DNA of 19,575 nucleotides from an uncultured Clostridia bacterium (lineage in GTDB: Bacteria; Bacillota; Clostridia; Christensenellales; Aristaeellaceae). The stretch spans positions 1-19,575 of the forward strand of contig CAKTTL010000052.1 in assembly GCA_934615235.1 (NCBI GenBank). Reading direction: 5' to 3'. How positions within the stretch are numbered: position 1 is the first letter of the stretch; every line of letters starts with the position of its first letter. Shown here piece by piece: positions 1-7,076 of this stretch. Below the pieces are notes generated by a model. It had not been told where the DNA came from and did no database searches. It saw only the letters and a list, made by a program, of their open reading frames with translations. Made by a program: the position numbers and the translations under genes.

Positions 1-8
1 GCGAAACC

Positions 9-113
9 GCGCCGCCCGCCCCTCCCTCCGAGGGGCGGACGGCGCAAAGCGGCTTTCTTCGAAGGGGGTCCAGGGGGGAACCTTCTTTCTCCTGAAAGAA
101 GGTTCCCCCCTGG
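9..113 (-). repeat. Structured two-hairpin intergenic repeat, copy 1
   Basis: Two hairpins flank a conserved linker. The outer GC-rich hairpin pairs 9-23 with 31-45 (15 bp, one mismatch). The linker 46-60 contains AAGCGGCTTTCTTC. The inner hairpin pairs 70-89 with 94-113, a perfect 20-bp stem with a TCCT loop, and it abuts the stop codon (114-116) of the minus-strand gene. Related copies lie at 8857-9049, 9077-9192, 15981-16048 and 19350-19455. The position at the gene end suggests a role in transcription termination or 3'-end protection, but no clear U-tract follows on the minus strand, so the function is inferred. Confidence 0.8.
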
Positions 114-605
114 TCACGACCCGTACTGATACGCCTCGTGATCCGCGAGGTAGCTGTTGTGTTCGGTGTAGGCGCTGTGGGGGGAGGTAGAGCCGACGTG
201 GGTGATTTTTTCGCTGGTAGCGGTGCGGCCGTATTTGCAGTTGCGCTGTTCGTGGGGGCAGTAGCCGGTATCGGCGAGGATACCGAGCGCTTTTGCGTGC
301 TGGATGGTAAGCATTTCGTTTGTATCGCGCTTGAGGATGAACCAGGTTCCCTGATCCTGGACGGGGAGGGTGTTGGCGGCGAACTGGCCGTCCACGTGGC
401 CGCCGGTCCATTTGAGCCAGGCGTCGGGGAGGGGAGAATCGCTGCCGGAAGCGTAATAAGTATAAACGTATGAGCCCTGCAGCGTGCCGCCGTGGAGCGT
501 GGCGACGAAGGAAGCCGGGCGCTCGCCGGAGAGCGAATAGCAGCAGGTGGTGGCGACGGACTCGCACATCGCCATGAGACGCTCGATGACAATGGGCTTT
601 TCCAT
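114..605 (-). CDS. Hypothetical protein, 163 aa, Cys/His-rich
   Basis: I do not recognise this family. The protein starts at ATG 605 with an AAAGGAG ribosome site 7 bp upstream, and a good promoter lies at 661-689, so it is very likely a real gene. There is no signal peptide or membrane segment. It has five cysteines (14, 21, 22, 116, 123) and eight histidines. Two notable spots are TTCCYS near the N-terminus and a C-P-H-x4-C motif at 116-123, which could bind metal, though this is only a guess. The C-terminal 30 residues are rich in Tyr, His and Ser and look poorly structured. It is transcribed alone and divergently from the peptide importer, and a structured repeat begins right after its stop codon. 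Nothing in the context assigns a role. Confidence 0.7.
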   Translation of the reverse strand: MEKPIVIERLMAMCESVATTCCYSLSGERPASFVATLHGGTLQGSYVYTYYASGSDSPLPDAWLKWTGGHVDGQFAANTLPVQDQGTWFILKRDTNEMLTIQHAKALGILADTGYCPHEQRNCKYGRTATSEKITHVGSTSPHSAYTEHNSYLADHEAYQYGS

Positions 606-660
606 GAGTGGCTCCTTTCGAAAAGCAAGTGAATTGTAACCCGTCGACGATCACGGCAAG

Positions 661-689
661 AGCGTAACACAAACGTAATATTCTGTCAA
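661..689 (-). promoter_or_regulatory. Sigma-A type promoter of the 163-aa gene
   Basis: On the minus strand there is a perfect -35 box TTGACA (689-684), a 17-bp spacer and a -10 box TACGCT (666-661). Transcription would begin near 654 and give a leader of about 50 bases before the ATG at 605. Confidence 0.7.
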
Positions 690-732
690 CTCGTTATACA
701 GAAATAAACAACTTGTAATTGCTGGCAGCGGA

Positions 733-774
733 GGAAACGATTAGGGAACGATTAGGGAATGATTAAAACGATAC
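733..774. repeat. Tandem 11-bp direct repeats (GGGAACGATTA)
   Basis: Three head-to-tail 11-bp units lie at 733-743 (GGAAACGATTA), 744-754 (GGGAACGATTA) and 755-765 (GGGAATGATTA). A fourth, shortened ACGATA core is at 768-773. The spacing is about one helical turn, so a protein could bind all copies on one DNA face. The array is about 240 bp upstream of oppA and about 45 bp upstream of the -35 box of the divergent gene, so either could be the target. Confidence 0.6.
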
Positions 775-807
775 GCCGCAGAGCGAAATATAAGGCGGCC
801 TGCCGCC

Positions 808-891
808 ATGAAAAGAACCAAAATGCCGCAGATTATGCAGAATTGCGCCAATAAACCGTCAAAATTGCGCCCGGAGCGCATATTTTTTTAA
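808..891 (+). other. Possible 27-codon leader ORF ending in a U-tract hairpin
   Basis: An ATG at 808 opens a 27-codon frame ending with TAA at 889-891. It has no good ribosome site. Its 3' end overlaps a 5-bp hairpin (866-880) followed by a run of seven T. The layout resembles a leader peptide with an attenuator, but the stem is short, the peptide has no obvious run of regulatory codons, and a promoter upstream of it was not found. Chance is a serious alternative. Confidence 0.2.
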
Positions 892-960
892 GAAAATTCG
901 CTTATGGGGTGGATTAGCGCTTGCTTTTTTACGCAAATTGTGCGAAAATAAACCGTGATA

Positions 961-979
961 CGCAATGTATATAGTTGCG
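961..979. promoter_or_regulatory. Dyad CGCAA-N9-TTGCG over a possible -10 box of oppA
   Basis: The inverted repeat CGCAA (961-965) / TTGCG (975-979) is centred on TATATA and overlaps TATAGT (970-975), a good match to a -10 box. No convincing -35 box lies at the usual distance, which would fit an activated promoter. A start near 982 would leave a short leader carrying the ribosome site at 991-998. This is suggestive only. Confidence 0.3.
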
Positions 980-1008
980 CAAAACTAAACGGGGAGGAAT
1001 TTTAAGCT

Positions 1009-2931
1009 ATGAAGAAGATCCTTAGCTCCATCCTGGCAGTCCTGATGGCCGCGGCGCTCGTCGTGACCGGCGGATTTACCGGATTCGCTGCGGCTTCCGC
1101 CGAACAGCCTGTGCTGATCTACGGCAGCTCCACCGAAATCAGCGGCGACTTCGCGCCCGGCGCGTGGTGGACCAACAACGCCGTGGACAAGATGATCCGT
1201 GAACTGACCAACGATTACGCCACCGTCGTTTCCAACCAGGGCGGCGAGTATGTCCAGAACGAAAACACCTGCGAATCCATCGAAGGTGTAATGAACGAAG
1301 ACGGCACCAAGACCTTCACCGTGAAGATCAAGGAAGGCCTGACCTACAACAACGGCGAACCGATCACCGCGAAGGACTACATCTGGTCGACCCTGTTCAG
1401 CTGCTCTCATGTGGCGACCGACCTCGGCGCGAAGCTGAGCGGTTATCTGACGATTGCCGGCGGCCAGGAATATTATGACGGCGCTGCCGAGACCGTGACC
1501 GGTCTGCGTCTGATCGACGACTACACCATCCAGCTGACCGTCGTGGCCGACAAGGTTCCTTACTTCTATGATATCACCTACGCCGGCTTCGAGCCCTTCA
1601 GCATGAAGTACTGGCTGGGCGAAGGCATCGACGTGGCCGACGACGGCAACGGCGTGTACTTCGTTGGCGATATCGCTGGCGAGTCTGTTGCCAAGCAGCT
1701 CGAGTACGCCCGCTACAACGCTGGTGAAGACCGCGTTTCCGCCGGCCCGTACAACCTCGTCGAATTCGACAAGGCCGCTCTGCAGGCGACTCTGACCATC
1801 AACCCCAACTACGCCGGCAACTTCGAGGGCCAGAAGCCTTCCATCGAAAAGATCGTCGTCGTCAAGGCCGAGGACGCCACCTGGGCCGACGCGATCAAGA
1901 CCGGCGCGTTCAACTTCTACGACACCATCACCGACGGCACGCAGGTCAACACCGCCATGGACATCATCGACGCGGGCGGCTTCGACTACGTGCAGTTCGA
2001 CCGCGCCGGCTACGGCAAGATCATGTTCCAGTGCGACTTCGGCCCGACCCAGTTCGCCGCCGTCCGTCACGCTGTCGCCATGCTGCTGGACCGCAACGAG
2101 TTCGCCAACACGTTCTGCAACGGCTGGGGCGGCATCGTCAACGGCCCGTACGGCACCGGCCTGTGGCAGTATCAGGAATCCGAAGAATGGCTCGAAGACA
2201 ACCTGAACCCCTACACCTACAGCTATGACAACGCCGTGGCCGAACTGGTCGCCGACGGCTGGACGCTGGCTGCCGATGGTTCCGAGTATGTCGAAGGCAT
2301 CCGCTACAAGAAGGTTACCGCTGAAGAAGCCGGCGACTATGCGCACAACGTGACCCTCGCCGACGGCACCATCCTGATGCCGCTGATCATCGAATGGTCC
2401 TCTTCCGACGGCAACTCCGTGTCCGAACTGCTGAAGGTTATGCTGGCTGAAAACCCGGATACCGCCAAGGCCGGTATGCAGATCAACCAGAACGTCATGA
2501 CCTTCTCCGAGCTGCTCAACTACATGTACCGCGACGTCTCCCAGGGCGACAAGTACGGCGTCAAGACCTACGGCATGTACAACCTGGCGACCGGCTTCAA
2601 CCCCGCCTATGACTACGCCTACAACTTCACCCTCGATCCCGACATGCTCGCGCAGGGCTGGAACACCAACTTCATCCTTGACGAACAGCTCGACAAGCTG
2701 TCCATGGATATGGTTTACACCGTTGATTCCACCGACACCGAAGGCTATCTGAAGCTCTGGCAGGAATTCATCCTCCGCTGGAACGAACTGCTTCCGGAAG
2801 TTCCGCTGTACTCCAACGTCTACGTGACCATGTTCCCGGATTGGCTCGAGAACTACACGCAGGATTCCTTCTGGAATTTCCAGAAGGCCATCCTGTACGC
2901 CAACGTGTCTGCGGACTACGTGGCTGAGTAA
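1009..2931 (+). CDS. oppA: Peptide-type ABC transporter substrate-binding protein (family 5)
   Basis: This is the extracytoplasmic solute-binding component of a peptide/nickel-type importer (SBP_bac_5 family), 640 aa, longer than the usual 520-560. Residues 1-31 form a signal peptide: positive MKK, a hydrophobic core, and a likely signal peptidase I site after AAASA. No cysteine is present in that region, so there is no lipobox; that is unusual for a Gram-positive binding protein. Family features follow, including FTVKIKEGLTYNNGEPITAKD at about 104-124 and a predicted two-lobed fold. The start is fixed by the signal peptide and GGGGAGGA upstream. The opp name is positional: oligopeptide, dipeptide or another ligand cannot be told from sequence. 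Codon use is strongly biased to C-ending codons, suggesting high expression. It is followed by a strong terminator, then the permease and ATPase genes. Confidence 0.93.
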   Translation: MKKILSSILAVLMAAALVVTGGFTGFAAASAEQPVLIYGSSTEISGDFAPGAWWTNNAVDKMIRELTNDYATVVSNQGGEYVQNENTCESIEGVMNEDGTKTFTVKIKEGLTYNNGEPITAKDYIWSTLFSCSHVATDLGAKLSGYLTIAGGQEYYDGAAETVTGLRLIDDYTIQLTVVADKVPYFYDITYAGFEPFSMKYWLGEGIDVADDGNGVYFVGDIAGESVAKQLEYARYNAGEDRVSAGPYNLVEFDKAALQATLTINPNYAGNFEGQKPSIEKIVVVKAEDATWADAIKTGAFNFYDTITDGTQVNTAMDIIDAGGFDYVQFDRAGYGKIMFQCDFGPTQFAAVRHAVAMLLDRNEFANTFCNGWGGIVNGPYGTGLWQYQESEEWLEDNLNPYTYSYDNAVAELVADGWTLAADGSEYVEGIRYKKVTAEEAGDYAHNVTLADGTILMPLIIEWSSSDGNSVSELLKVMLAENPDTAKAGMQINQNVMTFSELLNYMYRDVSQGDKYGVKTYGMYNLATGFNPAYDYAYNFTLDPDMLAQGWNTNFILDEQLDKLSMDMVYTVDSTDTEGYLKLWQEFILRWNELLPEVPLYSNVYVTMFPDWLENYTQDSFWNFQKAILYANVSADYVAE

Positions 2932-2953
2932 TCCTTCCTGGTTTGGTTACCCC

Positions 2954-2984
2954 GGGGCGGGCGAAAGGGCCCGCCCCTTTTCCT
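2954..2984 (+). terminator. Rho-independent terminator after oppA
   Basis: A 9-bp perfect GC stem (2954-2962 with 2969-2977, loop GAAAGG) is followed directly by TTTT and a pyrimidine-rich tail. It sits 22 bp after the oppA stop and before oppB. Partial read-through would give much more binding protein than membrane complex, a common arrangement in importer operons. Confidence 0.85.
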
Positions 2985-3175
2985 CTATATTTCTCTTAAA
3001 TTCGGAAATTCTCGCTCGGAAACGGACGAAAGATGCTTTCAGGGCGGCAGAGCCGCCGCGGAAGGCCGGCCGTTTGCGCGCAGCGTAATTTCTGCGGCGC
3101 AGCCGCCTAAAAAATCTTTCCGTGACGAGTGAATCATTATAGAAATCATTATTACGCACAGAGAGGATGTGTGAG
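2985..3175. other. oppA-oppB intergenic region
   Basis: No gene is supported here. It contains two small GC hairpins (3043-3057, GGCGGC/GCCGCC; 3094-3106, GCGGC/GCCGC) and a direct repeat AATCATTAT at 3132-3140 and 3144-3152 just before the oppB ribosome site. An internal promoter for oppB is possible near the A/T-rich repeat, but no good -35 box was seen. Confidence 0.4.
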
Positions 3176-4195
3176 ATGGGCAAGTATATAGCCAAGCGTC
3201 TGGGCTACATGGTGCTTGTGTTTCTCATCGTATCACTGCTGATGTACGCGCTGTACAACCTCATCCCGACGGACCCCGCGCGCGCACAGCTCGAATCCAT
3301 GAAGCAGGGACTCAAACCCGCCGAATACGAACAGATGTACACCCAGCTGCGCCAGCAGATGGGTCTCGACGATCCGCTGATCGTCCGCTATATGCGCTGG
3401 ATGGGCTTATGGCCGGATTTGGACGGCAGGTTCAACGGCCTGCTCGAGGGCAACTTCGGCTATTCGCAGTTCTATAAAACCGACGTGGTGAACGTGGTCG
3501 GCGCTCCGATGAGCAACACCATTTTCATTAATATTTTCTCCACCATCGCGGCTCTTGCGATCACGATCCCGCTGGGCATTTTCTGCGCCGTGCATAAGGG
3601 CAAGAAGTTCGACCAGGGCGTGCAGGTCGTGACGATGCTGGGCTATAGCATTCCGATTTATATCATCGCGCTTATTTTCATGTTCCTTTTCTGCGTCGTC
3701 TGGCGCATCTTCCCCATCTCGGGCACGAAAACGCCCGGCATGTCCTACGCGACGAAGTGGGACGAGTTCGTGGATATGCTGTATCATATCGCGCTGCCCG
3801 TGATCGTCATGACTTTCGCCTCGCTCGGCGGCATGACGCGTTACGTCCGCTCCTCGATGATCGACGCGCTGAGCATGGACTATATCCGTACCGCGCGCGC
3901 CAAGGGCCTGAAGGAAAAGGTCGTCATCTATTCCCACGCGTGGCGCAACGCCCTCCTGCCGGTTATCACCTCGATTATCGGCTGGTTCCTGGGTATTTTC
4001 TCAGGTTCGGTTATCATTGAAAACACGTTTTCCTTGAACGGCATGGGCAAGCTCTACTGGCAGGGCCTGAACAACCTGGACTTTGAGCTGGTCCTTGCGA
4101 TTCAGATGTTCTATACGGTCGTTTCCCTCGTCGGCTCGCTGGTGATCGATATCAGCTACGGCCTGGTCGATCCGCGCGTGCGCGTAGATAAGTAA
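3176..4195 (+). CDS. oppB: Peptide-type ABC transporter permease, OppB/DppB family
   Basis: This is one of the two membrane-spanning subunits of the importer, 339 aa, normal length. The N-terminus MGKYIAKRLGYMVLVFLIVS is typical of OppB, with a first membrane helix, then an extracytoplasmic segment with the family GLDDPLIVRYMRW and GNFGYS motifs. About five further helices follow. The EAA loop that contacts the ATPases is visible as DYIRTARAKGLKEKVVIYSH. The C-terminus LVDPRVRVDK is also typical. An in-frame ATG at 3167 overlaps the GAGAGG ribosome site; ATG 3176 has proper 9-bp spacing and is preferred. The stop is followed after 13 bp by oppC, with GGAGGA between them, so the genes are co-transcribed. 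Confidence 0.94.
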   Translation: MGKYIAKRLGYMVLVFLIVSLLMYALYNLIPTDPARAQLESMKQGLKPAEYEQMYTQLRQQMGLDDPLIVRYMRWMGLWPDLDGRFNGLLEGNFGYSQFYKTDVVNVVGAPMSNTIFINIFSTIAALAITIPLGIFCAVHKGKKFDQGVQVVTMLGYSIPIYIIALIFMFLFCVVWRIFPISGTKTPGMSYATKWDEFVDMLYHIALPVIVMTFASLGGMTRYVRSSMIDALSMDYIRTARAKGLKEKVVIYSHAWRNALLPVITSIIGWFLGIFSGSVIIENTFSLNGMGKLYWQGLNNLDFELVLAIQMFYTVVSLVGSLVIDISYGLVDPRVRVDK

Positions 4196-4208
4196 GGAGG
4201 AAGAGAAA

Positions 4209-6065
4209 ATGCAGAAAAAGAAAAAAGAATTCTTCCTCGTGCGCTGGTTCAAGCGCTGCTTCCTGGGCAACCGCGAGGAACTGACGCTGCAGCAGGAAGA
4301 ACAGATCCAGACCCCGGGCAAGACGATGCTGAAGAATTTCCTTCATAAGCGTCTGGCGATGGTCGGCCTGATCGGCTTCCTGGTGATCTTCGTGTTCGTG
4401 CTCGTCGGGCCGCACATTTGGGTGCTCGACCTGTCCGATCAGGACAGCACGCTGACGAACATCCCGCCCACCAGCAACATGATGGACATGCCGCAGGCGC
4501 TCATTGATACGGGAATTCAGGATATTGCCAGCGGCAACACGTACGGCATGGGCGTCGATGAGAACGGCAAGCTCTACATCTGGGGCTATACGAAAATTAC
4601 CGATAAGATCGATATCAAGGACATTCCGGACGAGGTGAAGGCCGCCAAGCTTGAGATGATCGCCGCGGGCGCCGACCACGCCGTCGCGCTGGCGGATGAC
4701 GGTCAGGTTTACGTCTGGGGCAACACCCGCCTGAAGCAGGACAAGTTCTCCAGCGATATGACCAAGGCCATGAAGGCAGGCGGAGACGCCTGGAAGGTTG
4801 TGCAGCTTGAGGCCGGCAACCAGTTCAGCGCCATCGTGACCGAGGACGGCATGCTTTATCTCTGGGGCAACGGCAACATGGCCGACATCAAGGTGCGTTC
4901 GAAGTATCAGGGCAATATCGCGAAGGTTGCGCTGACCGATAACGAATATATCTGCCTGCTCAAGGACGGCACCGTGGCCTATACCGGCTATAAGGATAAG
5001 AACTCGCCCTTTGCGAAGATCCCCGCCGCGCTGGAAGGCAAGCAGGTCGTCGATATCGCGTCGACCGGCAAATCCGTCGCGGCCGTGACCGAGGACGGCA
5101 GGGTGTACGTCTGGGGTAACGCCACGCGCGGCGAGGCCAACGTGCCTGAAATGGCGGCGAAGCCAGTTCATATCTACGGCGGCCGCTTCCATTACACGGC
5201 GCTGCTGGAAAGCGGCGATCTCGTCTCCTGGGGCAACAACAAGTATCATCAGATCGACGTGCCCGCCGCGGCGCAGAAGGCCGATAACATCGAGGCTATC
5301 TATGTCAGCAACTATCAGAACTACGCCATCGGCAGCGACGGCAAGCTGTATACCTGGGGTCTGAAGGGCTTCCTGCTCGGCACCGACAGCCTCGGCCGCG
5401 ATATGCTCACGCGTATTGTCAACGGCGGCAAGGTGACGATGACCGTCGGCGCGATTTCCGTTATCATCGCGACGATTCTGGGCGTTATCACCGGCGGGCT
5501 CGCCGGTTACTTCGGCGGCCAGGTCGATATCATCATGATGCGCGTTTCCGAAATCGTGGGCGGCCTGCCGTTCATCCCGTTCGCGATGATCCTTTCGGCC
5601 GTTATTGGCTCCAGACTCGACCCGACGCAGCGAATGTACCTGATCATGGTGGTGCTCGGCGTATTGAGCTGGGTGCCGACATGCCGCCTGGTGCGCGCGC
5701 AGATTCTTGCGCAGCGCGAGATGGAATACGTCACGGCGGCCAAGGCGATGGGTATCAAGGAAGGCAAAATCGTCTTCCGTCACATTCTGCCCAACGTTAT
5801 TTCCCTGCTGATCGTCTCCATGACGCTGGACTTCGCCACCTGCATGCTGACCGAGTCCACGCTGAGCTATCTGGGCTTCGGCATCCCGTTGCCCACGCCG
5901 ACGTGGGGCAACCTGCTCAACGGCGCGAACAACTCCGTCGTCATCCAGCAGTACTGGTGGCAGTGGGCGTTCCCGGCGCTGATCTTCGGTATCTGCACCA
6001 TCTGCATCAACCTCATCGGCGACGGTCTGCGCGATGCGCTCGATCCCAAGGCGCTTGAAAGGTAA
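4209..6065 (+). CDS. oppC: OppC/DppC-family permease with an inserted seven-blade RCC1 propeller
   Basis: This is the second permease subunit, 618 aa against about 300 for the family. Residues 1-48 are a cytoplasmic tail and 49-68 the first membrane helix. Residues 102-387 form an RCC1-type beta-propeller domain. Immediately after it comes the conserved OppC motif LGTDSLGRD (390-398), then about five membrane helices (roughly 409-605), the EAA loop EYVTAAKAMGIKEGKIVFRH (506-525) and the family C-terminus GDGLRDALDPK. The reading frame is open throughout and base use does not change, so this is a true insertion and not a sequencing join. By known topology the loop after helix 1 is extracytoplasmic, so the propeller should face outside, close to where the binding protein docks. 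TAAGGAGG from the oppB end gives the ribosome site. Function in transport is certain by family; the propeller role is unknown. Confidence 0.95.
   Translation: MQKKKKEFFLVRWFKRCFLGNREELTLQQEEQIQTPGKTMLKNFLHKRLAMVGLIGFLVIFVFVLVGPHIWVLDLSDQDSTLTNIPPTSNMMDMPQALIDTGIQDIASGNTYGMGVDENGKLYIWGYTKITDKIDIKDIPDEVKAAKLEMIAAGADHAVALADDGQVYVWGNTRLKQDKFSSDMTKAMKAGGDAWKVVQLEAGNQFSAIVTEDGMLYLWGNGNMADIKVRSKYQGNIAKVALTDNEYICLLKDGTVAYTGYKDKNSPFAKIPAALEGKQVVDIASTGKSVAAVTEDGRVYVWGNATRGEANVPEMAAKPVHIYGGRFHYTALLESGDLVSWGNNKYHQIDVPAAAQKADNIEAIYVSNYQNYAIGSDGKLYTWGLKGFLLGTDSLGRDMLTRIVNGGKVTMTVGAISVIIATILGVITGGLAGYFGGQVDIIMMRVSEIVGGLPFIPFAMILSAVIGSRLDPTQRMYLIMVVLGVLSWVPTCRLVRAQILAQREMEYVTAAKAMGIKEGKIVFRHILPNVISLLIVSMTLDFATCMLTESTLSYLGFGIPLPTPTWGNLLNGANNSVVIQQYWWQWAFPALIFGICTICINLIGDGLRDALDPKALER
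4512..5369 (+). other. RCC1-type beta-propeller domain inside OppC (seven blades)
   Basis: Seven repeats can be read at about residues 102-146, 147-196, 197-235, 236-278, 279-318, 319-358 and 359-387. Each has the pattern [hydrophobic]-x-x-I-A-x-G...A[VL]..DG.[VL]Y.WG. Blades 1, 2, 3, 5 and 7 end in YIWG, YVWG, YLWG, YVWG and YTWG; blade 6 has VSWG; blade 4 is degenerate (AYTG). Seven is the number needed to close an RCC1 propeller. The loops between blades vary in length, and blade 2 has a long linker (about 174-196). Confidence 0.9.
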
Positions 6066-6077
6066 GGAGGGAAAGAA

Positions 6078-7056
<979 letters not shown>

Positions 7057-7076
<20 letters not shown>

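Larger units (their letters stand above)
606..1008. other. 403-bp divergent control region between the 163-aa gene and oppA
   Basis: This gap carries no long gene. It holds the minus-strand promoter at 661-689, an 11-bp tandem array at 733-774, a 6-bp perfect hairpin GGCGGC-CT-GCCGCC at 794-807, and a possible 27-codon leader ORF at 808-891. It also has a short hairpin TGCGC/GCGCA at 866-880 followed by seven T, two copies of an AATTGYGC...AATAAACCGT direct repeat (841-859 and 936-956), and a CGCAA-N9-TTGCG dyad at 961-979. The oppA ribosome site GGGGAGGA is at 991-998, 10 bp before ATG 1009. The density of repeats suggests regulated expression of the importer, but I recognise no known riboswitch. 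Confidence 0.55.

Noticed and set aside
985..2346. 453-codon minus-strand frame opposite oppA
   Set aside because: It is a shadow frame of the binding-protein gene, with no motif or ribosome site.
2947..3195. 82-codon minus-strand frame between oppA and oppB
   Set aside because: It crosses the oppA terminator and the oppB ribosome site, has no ribosome site of its own, and encodes an arginine-rich shadow sequence.
4512..5369. RCC1 region as a separate gene or an assembly chimera
   Set aside because: The frame is continuous with both permease parts, codon use is uniform, there is no internal start with a ribosome site, and the join falls exactly at a known loop with seven whole blades.
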